Assembly (NCBI RefSeq): GCF_009649785.1
Contig: NZ_WJOK01000005.1
Coordinates: forward strand, 62,001-126,000
Direction of reading: 5' to 3'
DNA length: 64,000 nt
Source: Agrobacterium tumefaciens
GTDB taxonomy: Bacteria; Pseudomonadota; Alphaproteobacteria; Rhizobiales; Rhizobiaceae
The stretch's first letter is position 1, and every line of letters begins with the position of its first letter. The position numbers and the translations under genes were made by a program. The notes under the pieces are model-generated. The model ran no database searches. It was not told the origin of the DNA and saw only the letters and a list, made by a program, of their open reading frames with translations. This document shows positions 38,789-48,690 of this stretch, in pieces.

Positions 38789-40615
38789 TCACCCTTCAAT
38801 TTCCTCGCGCAGCATCTCCAGCTCCAGCCATTCCTCTTCCATGGCTTCGAGCTTTTCGCGCAGCTTTGTCATTTCCTGCGCCAGCGTATTGAAGGTAGCC
38901 GGGTCCTTGGTGAACAGATTGGGGTCGGCCATGCGCTGCTCACGCTTGGCGATTTCGCCCTGCGCCTTCTCCATCTCCTTTGGAAGGTTTTCGAGCGCAA
39001 ATTTTTGCTTGAAAGAAAGCTTGCCCTTGGCCTTTGAAGGGTCCTGCGACGCGGAGGCGGAAGGGGTGGTCTTTGCCTTTTCCTGCTTCTCCGCCTTGCG
39101 CTTTTCTTCTGCGGCACCCTTGCGTTGCGCCATCATGTCCGAATAGCCGCCGGCATATTCGATCCAGCGTCCATCCGGCTGGTCCGGATTGGCGGGCGCG
39201 ATTGTGGAGGTGACGGTACGGTCGAGGAAATCGCGGTCGTGGCTGACGAGAATGACCGTGCCGGAAAAGCCCGCAACGATTTCCTGCAACAGATCGAGCG
39301 TTTCGATATCGAGATCGTTGGTCGGCTCGTCAAGGATCAGCAGGTTGGTAGGCCGCGCCAGAATGCGCGCAAGAATAAGACGGGCGCGCTCACCACCGGA
39401 GAGGTTGCGGATGGGCGTGCGGGCCTGTTCCGGCTGGAACAGGAAGTCCTTCATGTAACCCGTCACATGTTTCAACTCGCCATTGACCAGCAAATTGTCG
39501 CCGCGACCGTCGGTGAGGTAATGAGCGAGCGTATCGTTTGGATTGAGATCCTCGCGCTTCTGGTCAAGCGTCGCGATTTCCAGATTGGTGCCGAGCTTTA
39601 CCGTGCCGCTATCGGGCTGAAGCTGGCCGGTCAGCATCTTCAAAAGCGTTGTCTTGCCGGCACCGTTCGGCCCGACGAGACCGATGCAATCACCGCGATG
39701 CACCCGTAGCGAAAACGGCGCGATGATCACGCGCTCGCCGTAAGACTTGGTGATTGCGTCTGCCTCGATGACCAGTTTGCCGGATTCCCGCACCTCCGCA
39801 GCCGTCGCCTGCACGCTGCCCTGCGGTCCCTTGTGGCCGCGATAGTCCGCACGCATTGCCTGAAGCTCGCCCACGCGGCGCATGTTGCGCTTGCGTCTCG
39901 CGGTCACGCCGTAACGCATCCAGTGTTCTTCACGCTCGATGGCCTTGCCGAGCTTGTGCTGCTCCAGCTCTTCCTCTTCCAGCACCTTGTCGCGCCATTC
40001 CTCGAAATGCGCAAAACCGCGATTGAGACGACGGGACTGGCCGCGATCCAGCCACACGGTCGAGGTCGAAACCTTCTCCAGAAAACGCCTGTCGTGCGAG
40101 ATCAGCACCAGCGCGCTACGCGTCTGCTGCAACTCGCCTTCAAGCCATTCGATGGTGGGCAGGTCCAGATGGTTGGTCGGCTCGTCCAGCATCAGAATAT
40201 CGGGTTCAGGCGCCATGACGCGGGCAAGGGCCGCGCGCCGCGCTTCGCCGCCGGACAGGCTATCCGGATGTTCCTGTCCCGTCAGGCCCAGATGCTCGAG
40301 AATATAGGTAACGCGATAGGGATCGTCGCCAGGTCCCAGCCCCGCCTCGGCATAGGCCTGCACGGTGTCGTAACCGGCAAAATCCGGCGCCTGTTCCAGA
40401 TAACGGATGGTGGCGGAGGGGTGACGGAAAACCTCGCCAGACTGCGCCTCGACCAGACCAGCGGCGATCTTCATCAGGGTCGACTTGCCCGAACCGTTGC
40501 GTCCGACAAGGCAGATGCGGTCGCCCGGCTCCACCTGAAGATTGGCGCCGTCGAGCAGCGGGGTCACGCCGAAGGTCAGCTTGATGTCATCGAGTTTCAA
40601 AATTGGGGGTGCCAA
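38789..40615 (-). CDS. ABC-F family ATPase (Uup-like)
   Basis: A 608-residue soluble protein with two ABC ATPase domains in tandem and no membrane part. The Walker A sites are GRNGSGKSTLMK and GPNGAGKTTLLK; the signatures are LSGGEARRAALARVM and LSGGERARLILARIL. After the second domain comes a charged coiled coil (about residues 510-608), as in Uup. ABC-F proteins act on the ribosome or on DNA-associated processes rather than in transport. The start is TTG at 40615 with GGAG upstream, four bases after the thiamine pyrophosphokinase stop, so the two are likely co-transcribed. Confidence 0.9.
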   Translation of the reverse strand: MAPPILKLDDIKLTFGVTPLLDGANLQVEPGDRICLVGRNGSGKSTLMKIAAGLVEAQSGEVFRHPSATIRYLEQAPDFAGYDTVQAYAEAGLGPGDDPYRVTYILEHLGLTGQEHPDSLSGGEARRAALARVMAPEPDILMLDEPTNHLDLPTIEWLEGELQQTRSALVLISHDRRFLEKVSTSTVWLDRGQSRRLNRGFAHFEEWRDKVLEEEELEQHKLGKAIEREEHWMRYGVTARRKRNMRRVGELQAMRADYRGHKGPQGSVQATAAEVRESGKLVIEADAITKSYGERVIIAPFSLRVHRGDCIGLVGPNGAGKTTLLKMLTGQLQPDSGTVKLGTNLEIATLDQKREDLNPNDTLAHYLTDGRGDNLLVNGELKHVTGYMKDFLFQPEQARTPIRNLSGGERARLILARILARPTNLLILDEPTNDLDIETLDLLQEIVAGFSGTVILVSHDRDFLDRTVTSTIAPANPDQPDGRWIEYAGGYSDMMAQRKGAAEEKRKAEKQEKAKTTPSASASQDPSKAKGKLSFKQKFALENLPKEMEKAQGEIAKREQRMADPNLFTKDPATFNTLAQEMTKLREKLEAMEEEWLELEMLREEIEG

Positions 40616-40619
40616 GGCG

Positions 40620-41273
40620 TCAGGCTCCGGTCAGATCATAAGGGCGGGCGAGCACGATGGCTTTTCCGCTTTTCAGCGAGAAATGCACAGGGCCGCCATT
40701 CGCGACATTGGAAATAGTGCGGGAAGAGCCGAAAGCAAGCGGGAAATCCTTGAGAGGATAACGCACATTGCCGATATCGAGCCCCACAAGGTCGGTAAAC
40801 CCGGCAACGGAAAACAGCGCACCGGGTGGCAGATCAAGGTCGAACGACCCTGCCAGCAGCGGGCGGGCCTCCTCTTCGCCGGAGGTCAGCGTAACGTTGA
40901 GACCACGCTCAGTAAGCGCCACCGCGTAAAGAAGGTGCTGAAGTGCGTGGTCGCTTCTCGCTCCACCAAGCGCACCGGCAAGCACCAGAGAACGCGCGCC
41001 GCGGGCAAGTGCCTCCGACACCGCAATTTCGCCATCGGTCACAGCCTTTGCAGCGGGATAGGGCTGTCGCACCACATCGGGCCAGGCGTCCAGCAGGTCC
41101 TTGTCGGTGGAATCGAAATCCCCCACCCAGAGCTCGGGTGTGAGCCCGAGCGGTGCGGCATGGCGCATGCCGCCATCGGCCGCAATCACACGGCTACCCT
41201 CAACCGCCGCTTTGAGGCGGTCGGTAACGGTGACATCGCCGCCAAGCAGAATGGTGAAGCGTTCTCTATCCAT
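40620..41273 (-). CDS. thiN: Thiamine pyrophosphokinase
   Basis: A 217-residue enzyme transferring pyrophosphate from ATP to thiamine to make the active cofactor. The catalytic-domain signature is ADGGMRHAAPLGLTPELWVGD, continuing FDSTD. A second motif, LVLAGALGGARSDHALQHLL, contains the conserved GGxxDH-type site. It is useful together with ThiBPQ import about 3 kb downstream, and it heads the pair with the ABC-F gene. The gene name is by function; the equivalent is also called TPK. Confidence 0.93.
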   Translation of the reverse strand: MDRERFTILLGGDVTVTDRLKAAVEGSRVIAADGGMRHAAPLGLTPELWVGDFDSTDKDLLDAWPDVVRQPYPAAKAVTDGEIAVSEALARGARSLVLAGALGGARSDHALQHLLYAVALTERGLNVTLTSGEEEARPLLAGSFDLDLPPGALFSVAGFTDLVGLDIGNVRYPLKDFPLAFGSSRTISNVANGGPVHFSLKSGKAIVLARPYDLTGA

Positions 41274-41336
41274 GCCCTGCCTTATCGCACCTCAGGCAAA
41301 AATGGAAAGGCAGAAACCCGATGAAATAAGCCGATA

Positions 41337-41365
41337 TTGATTTTCGTCGGCTTCGGGATTATGAA
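41337..41365 (+). promoter_or_regulatory. Probable metA promoter
   Basis: TTGATT (41337-41342) and TATGAA (41360-41365) are 17 bases apart. The predicted start near 41371 falls just before the SAM-II riboswitch, which supports the call. Confidence 0.55.
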
Positions 41366-41373
41366 ACGCCTCA

Positions 41374-41426
41374 GTGGTGATTTGCCGACCGGCTTGCAGC
41401 CACTTTAAAGAAGTCGCTAAAGGGTC
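41374..41426 (+). promoter_or_regulatory. SAM-II riboswitch upstream of metA
   Basis: GTGGT (41374-41378) pairs with GCCAC (41399-41403) as P1. In the loop, GACC (41387-41390) can pair with GGTC (41423-41426) to form the pseudoknot that defines SAM-II. The intervening TTTAAAGAAGTCGCTAAAGG matches the conserved A-rich stretch of the family. SAM-II was first described upstream of metA in alphaproteobacteria, including Agrobacterium. SAM binding should lower metA expression. Confidence 0.93.
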
Positions 41427-41449
41427 GAGGAAAAGGGTAATTTCCTGGG

Positions 41450-41480
41450 ACCGGCTGCGATTTCGCTGCCGGTTTTTTTG
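41450..41480 (+). terminator. Rho-independent terminator between SAM-II and metA
   Basis: ACCGGC (41450-41455) pairs with GCCGGT (41468-41473). An inner GCG/CGC stem and loop ATTT sit inside it, and seven T follow. It sits in the metA leader, not after a gene, so it is a candidate switchable attenuator. Confidence 0.8.
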
Positions 41481-41522
41481 TTTTCGCAACGTTCTTTACG
41501 TCATCCGAAAAGAGAGTTCGAC

Positions 41523-42449
41523 ATGCCGATCAAGATTCCCGATACGCTTCCCGCCTTCGACACCCTCGTTCATGAGGGCGTGCGGGTCATGACAGAAACG
41601 GCGGCCATCCGGCAGGATATCCGCCCGCTCCAGATCGGGCTTCTCAATCTCATGCCGAACAAGATCAAGACGGAAGTGCAGATGGCGCGCCTCGTCGGCG
41701 CATCGCCGCTGCAGGTGGAGTTTTCGCTGATCCGCATTGGCGGCCATCGTGCCAAGAATACGCCGGAAGAGCACCTTCTGTCCTTCTATGAGACATGGGA
41801 GGAAGTGCGCCACCGCAAGTTCGACGGTTTCATCATCACAGGCGCGCCCATCGAGATGCTTGATTATGAAGACGTGACCTACTGGAACGAGATGCAAAAG
41901 ATTTTCGACTGGACGCAAACCAACGTCCATTCGACGCTGAACGTCTGCTGGGGCGCGATGGCCGCCATCTATCATTTCCATGGTGTGCCGAAATACGAAC
42001 TGAAGGAAAAGGCTTTCGGTGTCTATCGTCACCGCAATCTCTGCCCCTCGTCGATATATCTCAACGGTTTTTCCGACGACTTTCAGGTTCCGGTCTCACG
42101 CTGGACGGAAGTGCGCCGCGCCGACATCGAAAAACACCCGGAACTCGAAATCCTGATGGAGTCAGAGGAAATGGGCGTATGTCTGGTGCATGAAAAAGAG
42201 GGCAACCGCCTCTATATGTTCAACCACGTCGAATATGATTCAACCTCGCTTTCGGATGAATATTTCCGCGATGTGAACTCGGGCGTCCCAATCAAGCTGC
42301 CGCATGATTATTTTCCGCACAATGATCCGGAGCTTGCCCCGCTCAACCGCTGGCGCAGCCATGCCCATCTGTTTTTCGGCAACTGGATCAACGAGATATA
42401 TCAGACGACGCCTTATGACCTCGAAGCAATCGGCAAACTAGCGGCGTAA
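41523..42449 (+). CDS. metA: Homoserine O-acyltransferase MetA, probably acetyl-specific
   Basis: A 308-residue enzyme that activates homoserine for methionine synthesis. The catalytic Cys142 is in [15 protein letters not shown]. The residue that sets acyl-CoA choice in this family is at 111; here it is Glu ([15 protein letters not shown]), as in acetyl-CoA-using members, while succinyl-CoA users have Gly. I chose the ATG at 41523 ([10 protein letters not shown]), which gives these exact residue numbers. It is controlled by the SAM-II riboswitch upstream. An aldose epimerase gene follows, with no evident metabolic link. Confidence 0.95.
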   Translation: MPIKIPDTLPAFDTLVHEGVRVMTETAAIRQDIRPLQIGLLNLMPNKIKTEVQMARLVGASPLQVEFSLIRIGGHRAKNTPEEHLLSFYETWEEVRHRKFDGFIITGAPIEMLDYEDVTYWNEMQKIFDWTQTNVHSTLNVCWGAMAAIYHFHGVPKYELKEKAFGVYRHRNLCPSSIYLNGFSDDFQVPVSRWTEVRRADIEKHPELEILMESEEMGVCLVHEKEGNRLYMFNHVEYDSTSLSDEYFRDVNSGVPIKLPHDYFPHNDPELAPLNRWRSHAHLFFGNWINEIYQTTPYDLEAIGKLAA

Positions 42450-42523
42450 ATTGCGGGATTGCGAATTGCCGGAAAATGACGCAACGTCCGCCGGCAATTC
42501 AAAGATATCGGGAGAATGACGCA

Positions 42524-43543
42524 ATGAGCGACGCGGCGGCACGGGAGAATTTTGGTTTCACGGCAACCGGCGAAAAGGTTGAGCGCGTCACCATCTCGAA
42601 GGGCGGGCTGACGGCCAAGGTTATCACCTGGGGCGCCGTCATTCAGGACCTGCGCCTCGATGGGCACCAGCCGCCGCTCGTTCTCGGCTTCGATACATTC
42701 GAGGACTACAAATATTCATCCTATTTCGGCGCCACACCCGGTCGCAATGCCAACCGTATCGGTGACGGAAAATTCTCGATCGACGGGCACGAATACCAGC
42801 TGGAACTGAACGAAAAAGGCGTCAGCCACCTGCATGGCGGCAGCGACGGGATGGGCAAACGTAACTGGATGCTGATGGAACACGGCGAAAGCCATGCGGT
42901 TCTGCAGATCATCGATCCCGACGGCCGCGCCGGTTATCCCGGCAATTGCACGGTGACCGCGACCTATACGATCCGCGACGGCGGCGTGCTTTCGGTGGTC
43001 TATGAAACGGTGACCGACCAACCGACCATCGCCAATATCTGCCAGCATTCCTATTTCAACCTCGACGGTGCTGATACCGCACTTGGACATGAGATCAGCA
43101 TCGCCGCTGACTTTTATCTGCCAACCAACGACAAACAGATCCCGACAGGCGAAATCCGCTCCGTCGAAGGCACCGTCTTCGACCTGCGCCACCCGACGCC
43201 GATGCGGCGAACGGAGGATGGCGAGCAGGTGCTCTACGACCATAATTTCTGCCTTTCGCCCGAGCGTCGCGCCAAGCGCAAGGTTGCCCGCGCCTATTCG
43301 CCCGCCTCCGACATTACCCTTGAGGTTCACACCACCGAACCCGGCGTGCAATTTTATTCAGCCTTCAAGCTGAATGTTCCCGTTCCAGGCCTCGATGGCC
43401 GCCATTATGGCCCCTTTGCCGGTTTCTGTCTGGAAACGCAGATATGGCCGGATGCCGTCAATCATCCCGATTTCCCCTACGCGATCCTGCGTCCCGGCGA
43501 GACCCTGCGTCAGGAAACCGACTATATTTTCAAGAAGGGTTGA
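42524..43543 (+). CDS. Aldose 1-epimerase (galactose mutarotase type)
   Basis: A 339-residue enzyme interconverting alpha and beta anomers of aldoses. Family marks include NRIGDGKFSIDGHEYQL, the general acid His in SHLHGGSDGMGKRNW, QHSYFNLDG with the second His, and a C-terminal GFCLETQIWPDAVNHPDF containing the catalytic Glu. The ATG at 42524 follows GGGAGAATGA. It converges on mtgA with a 15-base gap. Confidence 0.93.
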   Translation: MSDAAARENFGFTATGEKVERVTISKGGLTAKVITWGAVIQDLRLDGHQPPLVLGFDTFEDYKYSSYFGATPGRNANRIGDGKFSIDGHEYQLELNEKGVSHLHGGSDGMGKRNWMLMEHGESHAVLQIIDPDGRAGYPGNCTVTATYTIRDGGVLSVVYETVTDQPTIANICQHSYFNLDGADTALGHEISIAADFYLPTNDKQIPTGEIRSVEGTVFDLRHPTPMRRTEDGEQVLYDHNFCLSPERRAKRKVARAYSPASDITLEVHTTEPGVQFYSAFKLNVPVPGLDGRHYGPFAGFCLETQIWPDAVNHPDFPYAILRPGETLRQETDYIFKKG

Positions 43544-43558
43544 GACGGCGGGCTGGGC

Positions 43559-44305
43559 TCAGTCCAGCACGCATCCCACATAACCGCCCGATGCTCGGGC
43601 ACGCCGTTCGATAAGGCCGGCAAGCCGTTGCAAACCACGCCCCGGCTTGCTGGCAACGCGATCGATGGGATTGGGTAGGGAAACGGCAAGCAGTGCCGCT
43701 TGGCGGGAGCTTAGCTTTGCCGCCGGTACCTTGAAATGGTGCTGTGCTGCGGCCTCGATGCCGTAAATGCCGGGTCCCCATTCCGCAACGTTGAGATAAA
43801 TCTCCATCATCCGTTTTTTGGACCAGACGAAATCGGCAGCAATCGCCAGCGGCAACTCCAGCCCCTTGCGCAAGAACGAGCGACCGTTCCAGAGGAACAG
43901 GTTCTTGGCCGTCTGCATGGGAATGGTGCTGGCGCCACGGGTGGACGCGCCTTCGAGCGCGTTGTTGACCACGGACTGCATCTGGTTCCAGTCAACGCCG
44001 CCGTGGAAACAGAATTGTCCGTCCTCGGACATCATCACGGATTGCACAAGGCGCGGCGAAATATCCTCGAGCGGCACCCAGCGCCGGTCATAACCCTGAA
44101 GTGTCACCAGATCGGCAAGCATCAGCGTCGAGACCGGCCGCATGAAAGGCAGGGCATAAACCGGGATCAGCAGATAGGGCAGGATCAGCAAAGCCAGCAA
44201 GGTCATGATGATACGCTTTGCCAACGTGCGAAAATCCACCTTCGGACTGCTCCGGTCTTCCGCCAGCACGGCGTAATCTGCGTCGCTTTCAGGCGTACTG
44301 CTCAA
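43559..44305 (-). CDS. mtgA: Monofunctional peptidoglycan glycosyltransferase MtgA
   Basis: A 248-residue GT51 enzyme that polymerises lipid II glycan strands without a transpeptidase domain. One N-terminal membrane helix ([17 protein letters not shown]) anchors it. The catalytic Glu is in [19 protein letters not shown] and the second conserved block is [16 protein letters not shown]. The frame begins with TTG at 44305 with no strong ribosome site, so the start is uncertain. It is divergent from the prenyl synthase gene. Confidence 0.93.
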   Translation of the reverse strand: MSSTPESDADYAVLAEDRSSPKVDFRTLAKRIIMTLLALLILPYLLIPVYALPFMRPVSTLMLADLVTLQGYDRRWVPLEDISPRLVQSVMMSEDGQFCFHGGVDWNQMQSVVNNALEGASTRGASTIPMQTAKNLFLWNGRSFLRKGLELPLAIAADFVWSKKRMMEIYLNVAEWGPGIYGIEAAAQHHFKVPAAKLSSRQAALLAVSLPNPIDRVASKPGRGLQRLAGLIERRARASGGYVGCVLD

Positions 44306-44440
44306 TATTCGTCAAAGCCCCGCACCAATCGAAGCCTTTCATATTCCATTGCCGCCTTCAAGGCGAGTCCGGTCAAACAGTTGACCTCAGGAATCACGAA
44401 AAGGTTGCCTGACCCCGCGCGCCATGCCAAAGAGCGCGGC

Positions 44441-45355
44441 ATGGACGCTCAGATGACGAATTTCGAAACGAAGCTGCGCGATAACGCGGCACAGACCGAA
44501 TCCCTGCTTGGTCGCCTGCTTTCCGCAGAGGCGCGTGCGGATGAGATTACGCGCCCGCAAAACCTGCTCGACGCCATGCGTCATGGTGTACTGAACGGCG
44601 GCAAACGCCTGCGGCCCTTCCTGGTCATAGAAAGCACGGCCTTGCTCGGCGGAAATGCCGAAGCAGCCCATCATGTCGGTGCCGCGCTGGAATGCCTGCA
44701 TTGTTACTCGCTGGTGCACGACGATCTGCCAGCGATGGATGACGACGACCTGCGCCGCGGCCAGCCGACAGTGCACCGCAAATTCGACGAGGCGACCGCC
44801 ATTCTCGCAGGCGACAGCCTGCTGACACTCGCTTTCGACATTATCGCATCGGACGAAAATCCTCTCCAGGCAGACCGCAAGGCGGCTCTCGTGCTCTCGC
44901 TCGCCCGCGCCGCAGGCATCGGCGGCATGGCGGGCGGTCAGGCGCTCGATCTGGCTGCGGAAAAGAACGCACCTGATGAGACCGGCATTATTACATTGCA
45001 GGCTATGAAAACCGGTGCGCTGCTGCGCTTCGCCTGCGAGGCAGGCGCGATCATCGCCGGCAGCGATGTTTCCGAAAGGCAAAGACTGCGCCTCTTCGGT
45101 GAAAAGATCGGCCTTGCCTTCCAGCTTGCCGACGATCTCCTGGATCTGACCGCCGATGCCGCCACCATGGGCAAGGCAACCGGCAAGGACGCCGCACGCG
45201 GCAAGGGAACGCTGGTGGCACTACGCGGTGAAGACTGGGCGCGCCTCAAGCTTCAGGAACAGGTGGCAGAAGCCTCCGAACTTCTGGCCCCCTACGGCGA
45301 AAAGGCCGCGATACTCATCGCGGCCGCCAGATTCATCGCCGAACGGAAAAGCTGA
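44441..45355 (+). CDS. Short-chain (E)-prenyl diphosphate synthase (FPP/GPP type)
   Basis: A 304-residue enzyme building geranyl or farnesyl diphosphate from IPP and DMAPP. The first Asp-rich motif is LVHDDLPAMDDDDLRRG (DDxxxxD with the two-residue insert of bacterial FPP synthases). The second is LADDLLDLTAD. GGKRLRP binds the diphosphate. The ATG at 44441 is used; the next, at 44453, is possible. Chain length is inferred, not proven; the insert in the first motif fits IspA-like products. ispG of the same pathway lies nearby but on the other strand. Confidence 0.92.
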   Translation: MDAQMTNFETKLRDNAAQTESLLGRLLSAEARADEITRPQNLLDAMRHGVLNGGKRLRPFLVIESTALLGGNAEAAHHVGAALECLHCYSLVHDDLPAMDDDDLRRGQPTVHRKFDEATAILAGDSLLTLAFDIIASDENPLQADRKAALVLSLARAAGIGGMAGGQALDLAAEKNAPDETGIITLQAMKTGALLRFACEAGAIIAGSDVSERQRLRLFGEKIGLAFQLADDLLDLTADAATMGKATGKDAARGKGTLVALRGEDWARLKLQEQVAEASELLAPYGEKAAILIAAARFIAERKS

Positions 45356-45380
45356 GCCGGTTTCCCGGCTCACCGTTTTT
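45353..45380 (+). terminator. Probable terminator after the prenyl synthase gene
   Basis: GAGCCGG (45354-45360) pairs with CCGGCTC (45365-45371) around TTTC, then ACCGTTTTT. The stem overlaps the synthase stop codon. Confidence 0.65.
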
Positions 45381-45387
45381 CAGCCAA

Positions 45388-46050
45388 TCAGCCCTTGAGC
45401 GGCGAAATCAGCACTTCGACGCGACGGTTCTGGGCGCGGCCATCCGGCGTTGCGTTCGAAGCGATCGGCTGCGAGGGGCCGAAGCCGAGAGTCGAAATAC
45501 GGCGCTGGTCGACGCCGCGTGCGCCGAGATAGTTTGCAACAGACGCCGCACGACGCTCGGAAAGCGCCTGGTTGTGCTGCTGGCTGCCGGTGGAGTCGGT
45601 ATGGCCGTTGATGTCGATGAGCGTGCGGTTGAACTTGTTCAGCACGATAGCGACGGAATCGAGTGTCTGATAGAAGGGCGGGATGACCTGATCCTGATCC
45701 GTCGCGAAGGTGATGTTCGACGGCATGTTGAGAACGATGCTGTCGCCACGGCGGCTAACGGAAACGCCAGTGCCCTGAAGCTGGGCGCGAAGCTCGGATT
45801 CCTGACCATCCATGTAATTGCCGATTGCGCCACCGGCGAGTGCACCGATGCCGGCGCCGATGAGGGCTGCGTTGCGGCGACCGACCGGCGAACCGCCGAC
45901 AGCCAGACCACCGAGAGCACCGACGACAGCGCCGATACCAGCGCCGCCCGCCGTGTTCGACATCTTCTGCTCACCCGTATAGGGATCGGTGGTGGTGCAC
46001 GCGGAAAGATAGGTCCCGCAAAGGGCAACGATCGCGATTTTTTTGATCAT
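45388..46050 (-). CDS. OmpA-family outer membrane lipoprotein (YiaD-like)
   Basis: A 220-residue lipoprotein. The signal ends with a lipobox, LSAC, at about residue 18. A glycine-zipper stretch (GGAGIGAVVGALGGLAVGG) follows, then an OmpA C-terminal peptidoglycan-binding domain with NGHTDSTGSQQHNQALSERR. It tethers the outer membrane to the cell wall, possibly helping envelope integrity. It lies between two isoprenoid genes but is unrelated to them. It is transcribed in the same direction as ispG. Confidence 0.92.
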   Translation of the reverse strand: MIKKIAIVALCGTYLSACTTTDPYTGEQKMSNTAGGAGIGAVVGALGGLAVGGSPVGRRNAALIGAGIGALAGGAIGNYMDGQESELRAQLQGTGVSVSRRGDSIVLNMPSNITFATDQDQVIPPFYQTLDSVAIVLNKFNRTLIDINGHTDSTGSQQHNQALSERRAASVANYLGARGVDQRRISTLGFGPSQPIASNATPDGRAQNRRVEVLISPLKG

Positions 46051-46116
46051 GTGTTTTGATGCTCCGAAGGGTTCAGGCGGTATGACAGTGGAATTTCGGC
46101 ATTTTCACGGTAGTTT

Positions 46117-47367
<1,251 letters not shown>

Positions 47368-47487
47368 GGCGGTCTCTGGAGCTTGCGGCAAGGTCTGGCA
47401 ATTGAGGTGAAACAAGGGGGCCTGCTTGTCAACACCCAACGCATAAGAGCTTCTACTTTACCGCAATCATGGCAAAATTCGAGACGC

Positions 47488-48678
47488 CTATTCCTTGCCC
47501 GCACCATCCGCATGCCGGGCGAGCCGCGAAAGCAGCAAAACCACCACATGCAACAACGGCAGAGCGAGAAATACGCTGGCCAGGCCGGTATGTTCGGCAA
47601 TGAAGCCGATGGCCGAGGGTGCTACCAGAATCCCGGAATAACCCATGGTGGTGACGACCGACAGGCCGATGCCGGGTGCCAATCCCGGCATGTTCCCCGC
47701 CGCCGAAAAGGCGATCGGCACCATGTTGGAAATACCGATGCCGGCAATAGCGAAGCCGATGATCACAAACGTGGAATTTCCCGCAAGACCCGCAATCAGA
47801 AGGCCCGCAATCGACATGACCGAGCAGAACCGCAGGGTATTGACCGCGCCGAACCGGTCGCGCACCAGATCGCCGGCAAAACGCATGGCCGCCATGGTCA
47901 TGGAAAAGGCCGCGAATGCGAAACCGGACTGGGACACGGAAGCGCCGAGTTCATTGCGCAGATAAAGGGCACCCCAATCGAGGATCGCGCCTTCCGGAAT
48001 CATCGAAAACAGCGCCATCAGACCGATAATCCACGGCAAGGGCGTCAGCGGCAAGCCACCTTTCGGACGCTCCTCCTCGGCATGCGGGCGATCCGCAAGA
48101 ACGCGCGGCCACGCGACGACGAGCAAAACAAGGGCGATGACCGTCAACGCGATCGCATGCCCCTGCACGCCAATGGTCGTGATGAGATAACCGCCAAGAC
48201 CGGCACCGATCAGGCCGCCCAGGCTCCAGAAAGCATGGCACGACGACATGATGGCGCGGCGCATGTCACGCTCGACCGCCACCGCATTGGCGTTCATGGC
48301 GACATCCATCGCCCCTGTCAGCCCGCCGAACAGGAAAACCGCAATCACACCTGCCCAGATCGTGTCTGCCCAGGAGATGAAAAGCAGTGTCGGCAAGAAA
48401 ATAGCCGCACTCGCAAGGCTGACCGTTCGCGATCCGAAACGGGCGATCTGGGAACCGGCGATCGGCATGAAAACCAGCGAGCCGACGCCGAAAACCAGAA
48501 TGATCAGGCCAAGCGCACTTTCACTGAGGGATAAGCGCGCCGCAAATTCCGGTATTTTGGGCGCCCACGATCCCATCATGAAACCGTTCATCAAAAACAG
48601 CAGGGATACACCGAGCCTGTGCCGCGTCAGATAGGACGAGCGCTTGACCGTCGGCGAAAATGTCGTGGGGCCGTTCAT
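47488..48678 (-). CDS. MFS transporter (YbjJ-like)
   Basis: A 396-residue major facilitator with twelve hydrophobic segments. The start LGVSLLFLMNGFMMGSWAPK and the loop GSQIARFGSRTVSLASA resemble YbjJ-type permeases near the fucose/glucose branch. The substrate is unknown. It begins 12 bases after the DeoR-type regulator gene, so the two are an operon and the regulator probably senses a sugar or sugar phosphate linked to the transport. Confidence 0.88.
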   Translation of the reverse strand: MNGPTTFSPTVKRSSYLTRHRLGVSLLFLMNGFMMGSWAPKIPEFAARLSLSESALGLIILVFGVGSLVFMPIAGSQIARFGSRTVSLASAAIFLPTLLFISWADTIWAGVIAVFLFGGLTGAMDVAMNANAVAVERDMRRAIMSSCHAFWSLGGLIGAGLGGYLITTIGVQGHAIALTVIALVLLVVAWPRVLADRPHAEEERPKGGLPLTPLPWIIGLMALFSMIPEGAILDWGALYLRNELGASVSQSGFAFAAFSMTMAAMRFAGDLVRDRFGAVNTLRFCSVMSIAGLLIAGLAGNSTFVIIGFAIAGIGISNMVPIAFSAAGNMPGLAPGIGLSVVTTMGYSGILVAPSAIGFIAEHTGLASVFLALPLLHVVVLLLSRLARHADGAGKE

Positions 48679-48690
48679 CGGTAATATCCT

